Positions 14,586-15,356 of a DNA stretch of 15,356 nucleotides are shown one piece after another. Source of the stretch: Pseudomonadota bacterium (GTDB lineage: Bacteria; Pseudomonadota; Alphaproteobacteria; Rhizobiales; Xanthobacteraceae). The notes below the pieces were generated by a model that saw only the letters and a program-made list of their open reading frames with translations, was not told where the DNA came from and ran no database searches. The DNA lies in contig JAEZEY010000229.1 in the NCBI GenBank assembly GCA_023432845.1, positions 1 to 15,356 of the forward strand, in the 5' to 3' direction. A program made the translations under genes and the position numbers. Every line of letters starts with the position of its first letter. The first letter of the stretch is position 1.

Positions 14586-15184
14586 GGTCTGCTCCTTGCC
14601 TGATCGCCAGGGCAGTTGCGCGTTTCGATGGCCGGCATCGGCACTTCGCGGCCGGCCTTGGTGGCGACACCAACCGCTGTATCGTAAAGGCGCAGCACCA
14701 GCGTATAGCGATTGACTCCGGCTGTCGGCAACCAGTTGCCCGGATTCGCTCGCGGCGACACCGTGATCTCGAAGCTGCCATCGGCACGGCGCACGATTTC
14801 CTGACTTGAGAAGCCGTAGCGGTCGATGGAATTGGCGATCAACTCGCCATCATAATTGTAGAGCGACAGCGTCCAGAATCTGGCAGCCGGCGTCACGCCG
14901 GAGAGGACGACGTCGCAGCGGCCGTCGAGTGGCCGCCCGTTGTCGTCGCTCTTGGACGTGAAGGAGACACCATCGCCGAGTGCGACCGGCAACTGTCCGG
15001 TGCGGGCGATACTGGCGCGGGCATAGGGGTCGGCATCCGCCGTGCCGGTCTTCGGCCAGGCGGTCCAACTGCCGATCGTCAGCGCGCCAAAGGCGGCGCC
15101 GCGCGTCAGCGCAAAATAGGTGAGCCCGAGGCCAACCGCGCTGGCGATGATCAGGGCAAACAAGGTGGAGGTCAGAAGCCGCAC
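14582..15184 (-). CDS. DUF1214 domain protein (membrane-anchored)
   Basis: This 200-aa protein has one N-terminal transmembrane helix (about 5-27). A beta-rich periplasmic domain follows with the usual DUF1214 features: CDVVLSG, ARFWTLSLYNYDGELIANS, then the SSQEIVRRADGSFEI strand pair and a GNWLPT loop before the final RYTLVLRLYDT strand. Function is unknown. The start is GTG at 15184, directly before the helix; the ribosome binding site is weak. Its stop overlaps the start of the DUF1254 gene. The preceding minus-strand gene ends 76 bp upstream, so all three may share a transcript. Confidence 0.82.
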   Translation of the reverse strand: MRLLTSTLFALIIASAVGLGLTYFALTRGAAFGALTIGSWTAWPKTGTADADPYARASIARTGQLPVALGDGVSFTSKSDDNGRPLDGRCDVVLSGVTPAARFWTLSLYNYDGELIANSIDRYGFSSQEIVRRADGSFEITVSPRANPGNWLPTAGVNRYTLVLRLYDTAVGVATKAGREVPMPAIETRNCPGDQARSRP

Positions 15185-15260
15185 GGTCGATCCGCTGGCA
15201 GATGAGGAACTATGAGTCGCATGGGGCCGCAGAGTACGCTGCCGGCGGCGGCGCGGCTAT

Positions 15261-15356
15261 TCAGTTGCGCCTGCCGAGGGCTTCGTTTTCCAGCGCCGCG
15301 GCCAGCGCGCCGCCCTTGTTGGCGGTCGGCGCGGTTTCCGGCCCGGTGAGGTCGGC
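15261..15356 (-). CDS. 3' end of an unidentified gene (partial)
   Basis: From the right edge of the window an open minus-strand frame gives 31 residues and a TGA stop (15263-15261). The end reads TANKGGALAAALENEALGRR and Asn. Codons have the G/C-rich third positions of the neighbouring genes, which favours real coding. Too little is present to name a product. It would be the gene immediately upstream of DUF1214, 76 bp away. Confidence 0.5.
   Translation of the reverse strand, partial: ADLTGPETAPTANKGGALAAALENEALGRRN

Overview
This window looks like an ordinary chromosomal stretch of a high-G+C alphaproteobacterium. It is most likely from the Hyphomicrobiales (Rhizobiales), in the Bradyrhizobium/Rhodopseudomonas/Xanthobacteraceae neighbourhood. 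Signs of this are a MucR/Ros regulator, the lineage-typical families DUF5330, DUF6456, DUF1491 and DUF2336, a DivJ/PleC-type kinase and CtrA-like boxes. I see no rRNA, tRNA, CRISPR array, insertion sequence or phage gene. Family names are my reading of the translated sequence; no database was searched.

Left part (1-4471, all minus strand), in order of transcription: an iron-type superoxide dismutase with its own terminator, an FAD-dependent amine oxidase, a haloacid-dehalogenase-type hydrolase with a complete catalytic set, and a translationally coupled ABC exporter (ATPase then permease, ATGA overlap).

Middle part (4472-8467): a divergent intergenic region leads to a two-helix, proline-rich membrane protein of unknown function. 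Next comes a 347-bp AT-richer leader and a mucR-family gene ending in a clear intrinsic terminator. A DUF6456 protein follows, convergent with sufE (sulfur transfer for Fe-S cluster assembly). A small exported DUF5330 protein lies upstream of sufE on the minus strand.

Cell-cycle-like part (8468-12810): a 425-bp divergent control region holds several perfect palindromes and two CtrA-like boxes. It precedes a 607-aa membrane histidine kinase with DivJ-like core sequence. The kinase gene overlaps by 8 bp a membrane-anchored protein with two peptidoglycan-binding domains, and DUF1491 follows. DUF2336 converges from the other strand and has its own CtrA-like box upstream. The layout suggests a kinase/cell-wall-binding pair under cell-cycle control, but this is inference.

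Right part (12811-15356): a 65-aa basic protein and a lipoprotein, both of unknown function, converge on a coupled DUF1214/DUF1254 pair of small membrane-anchored proteins. The 3' end of a further minus-strand gene runs off the window.

I found no obvious new defence or mobile system. The best leads are the kinase/peptidoglycan-binding pair with its unusual promoter region, the MucR protein lacking two canonical zinc ligands, and several uncharacterised membrane or exported proteins.
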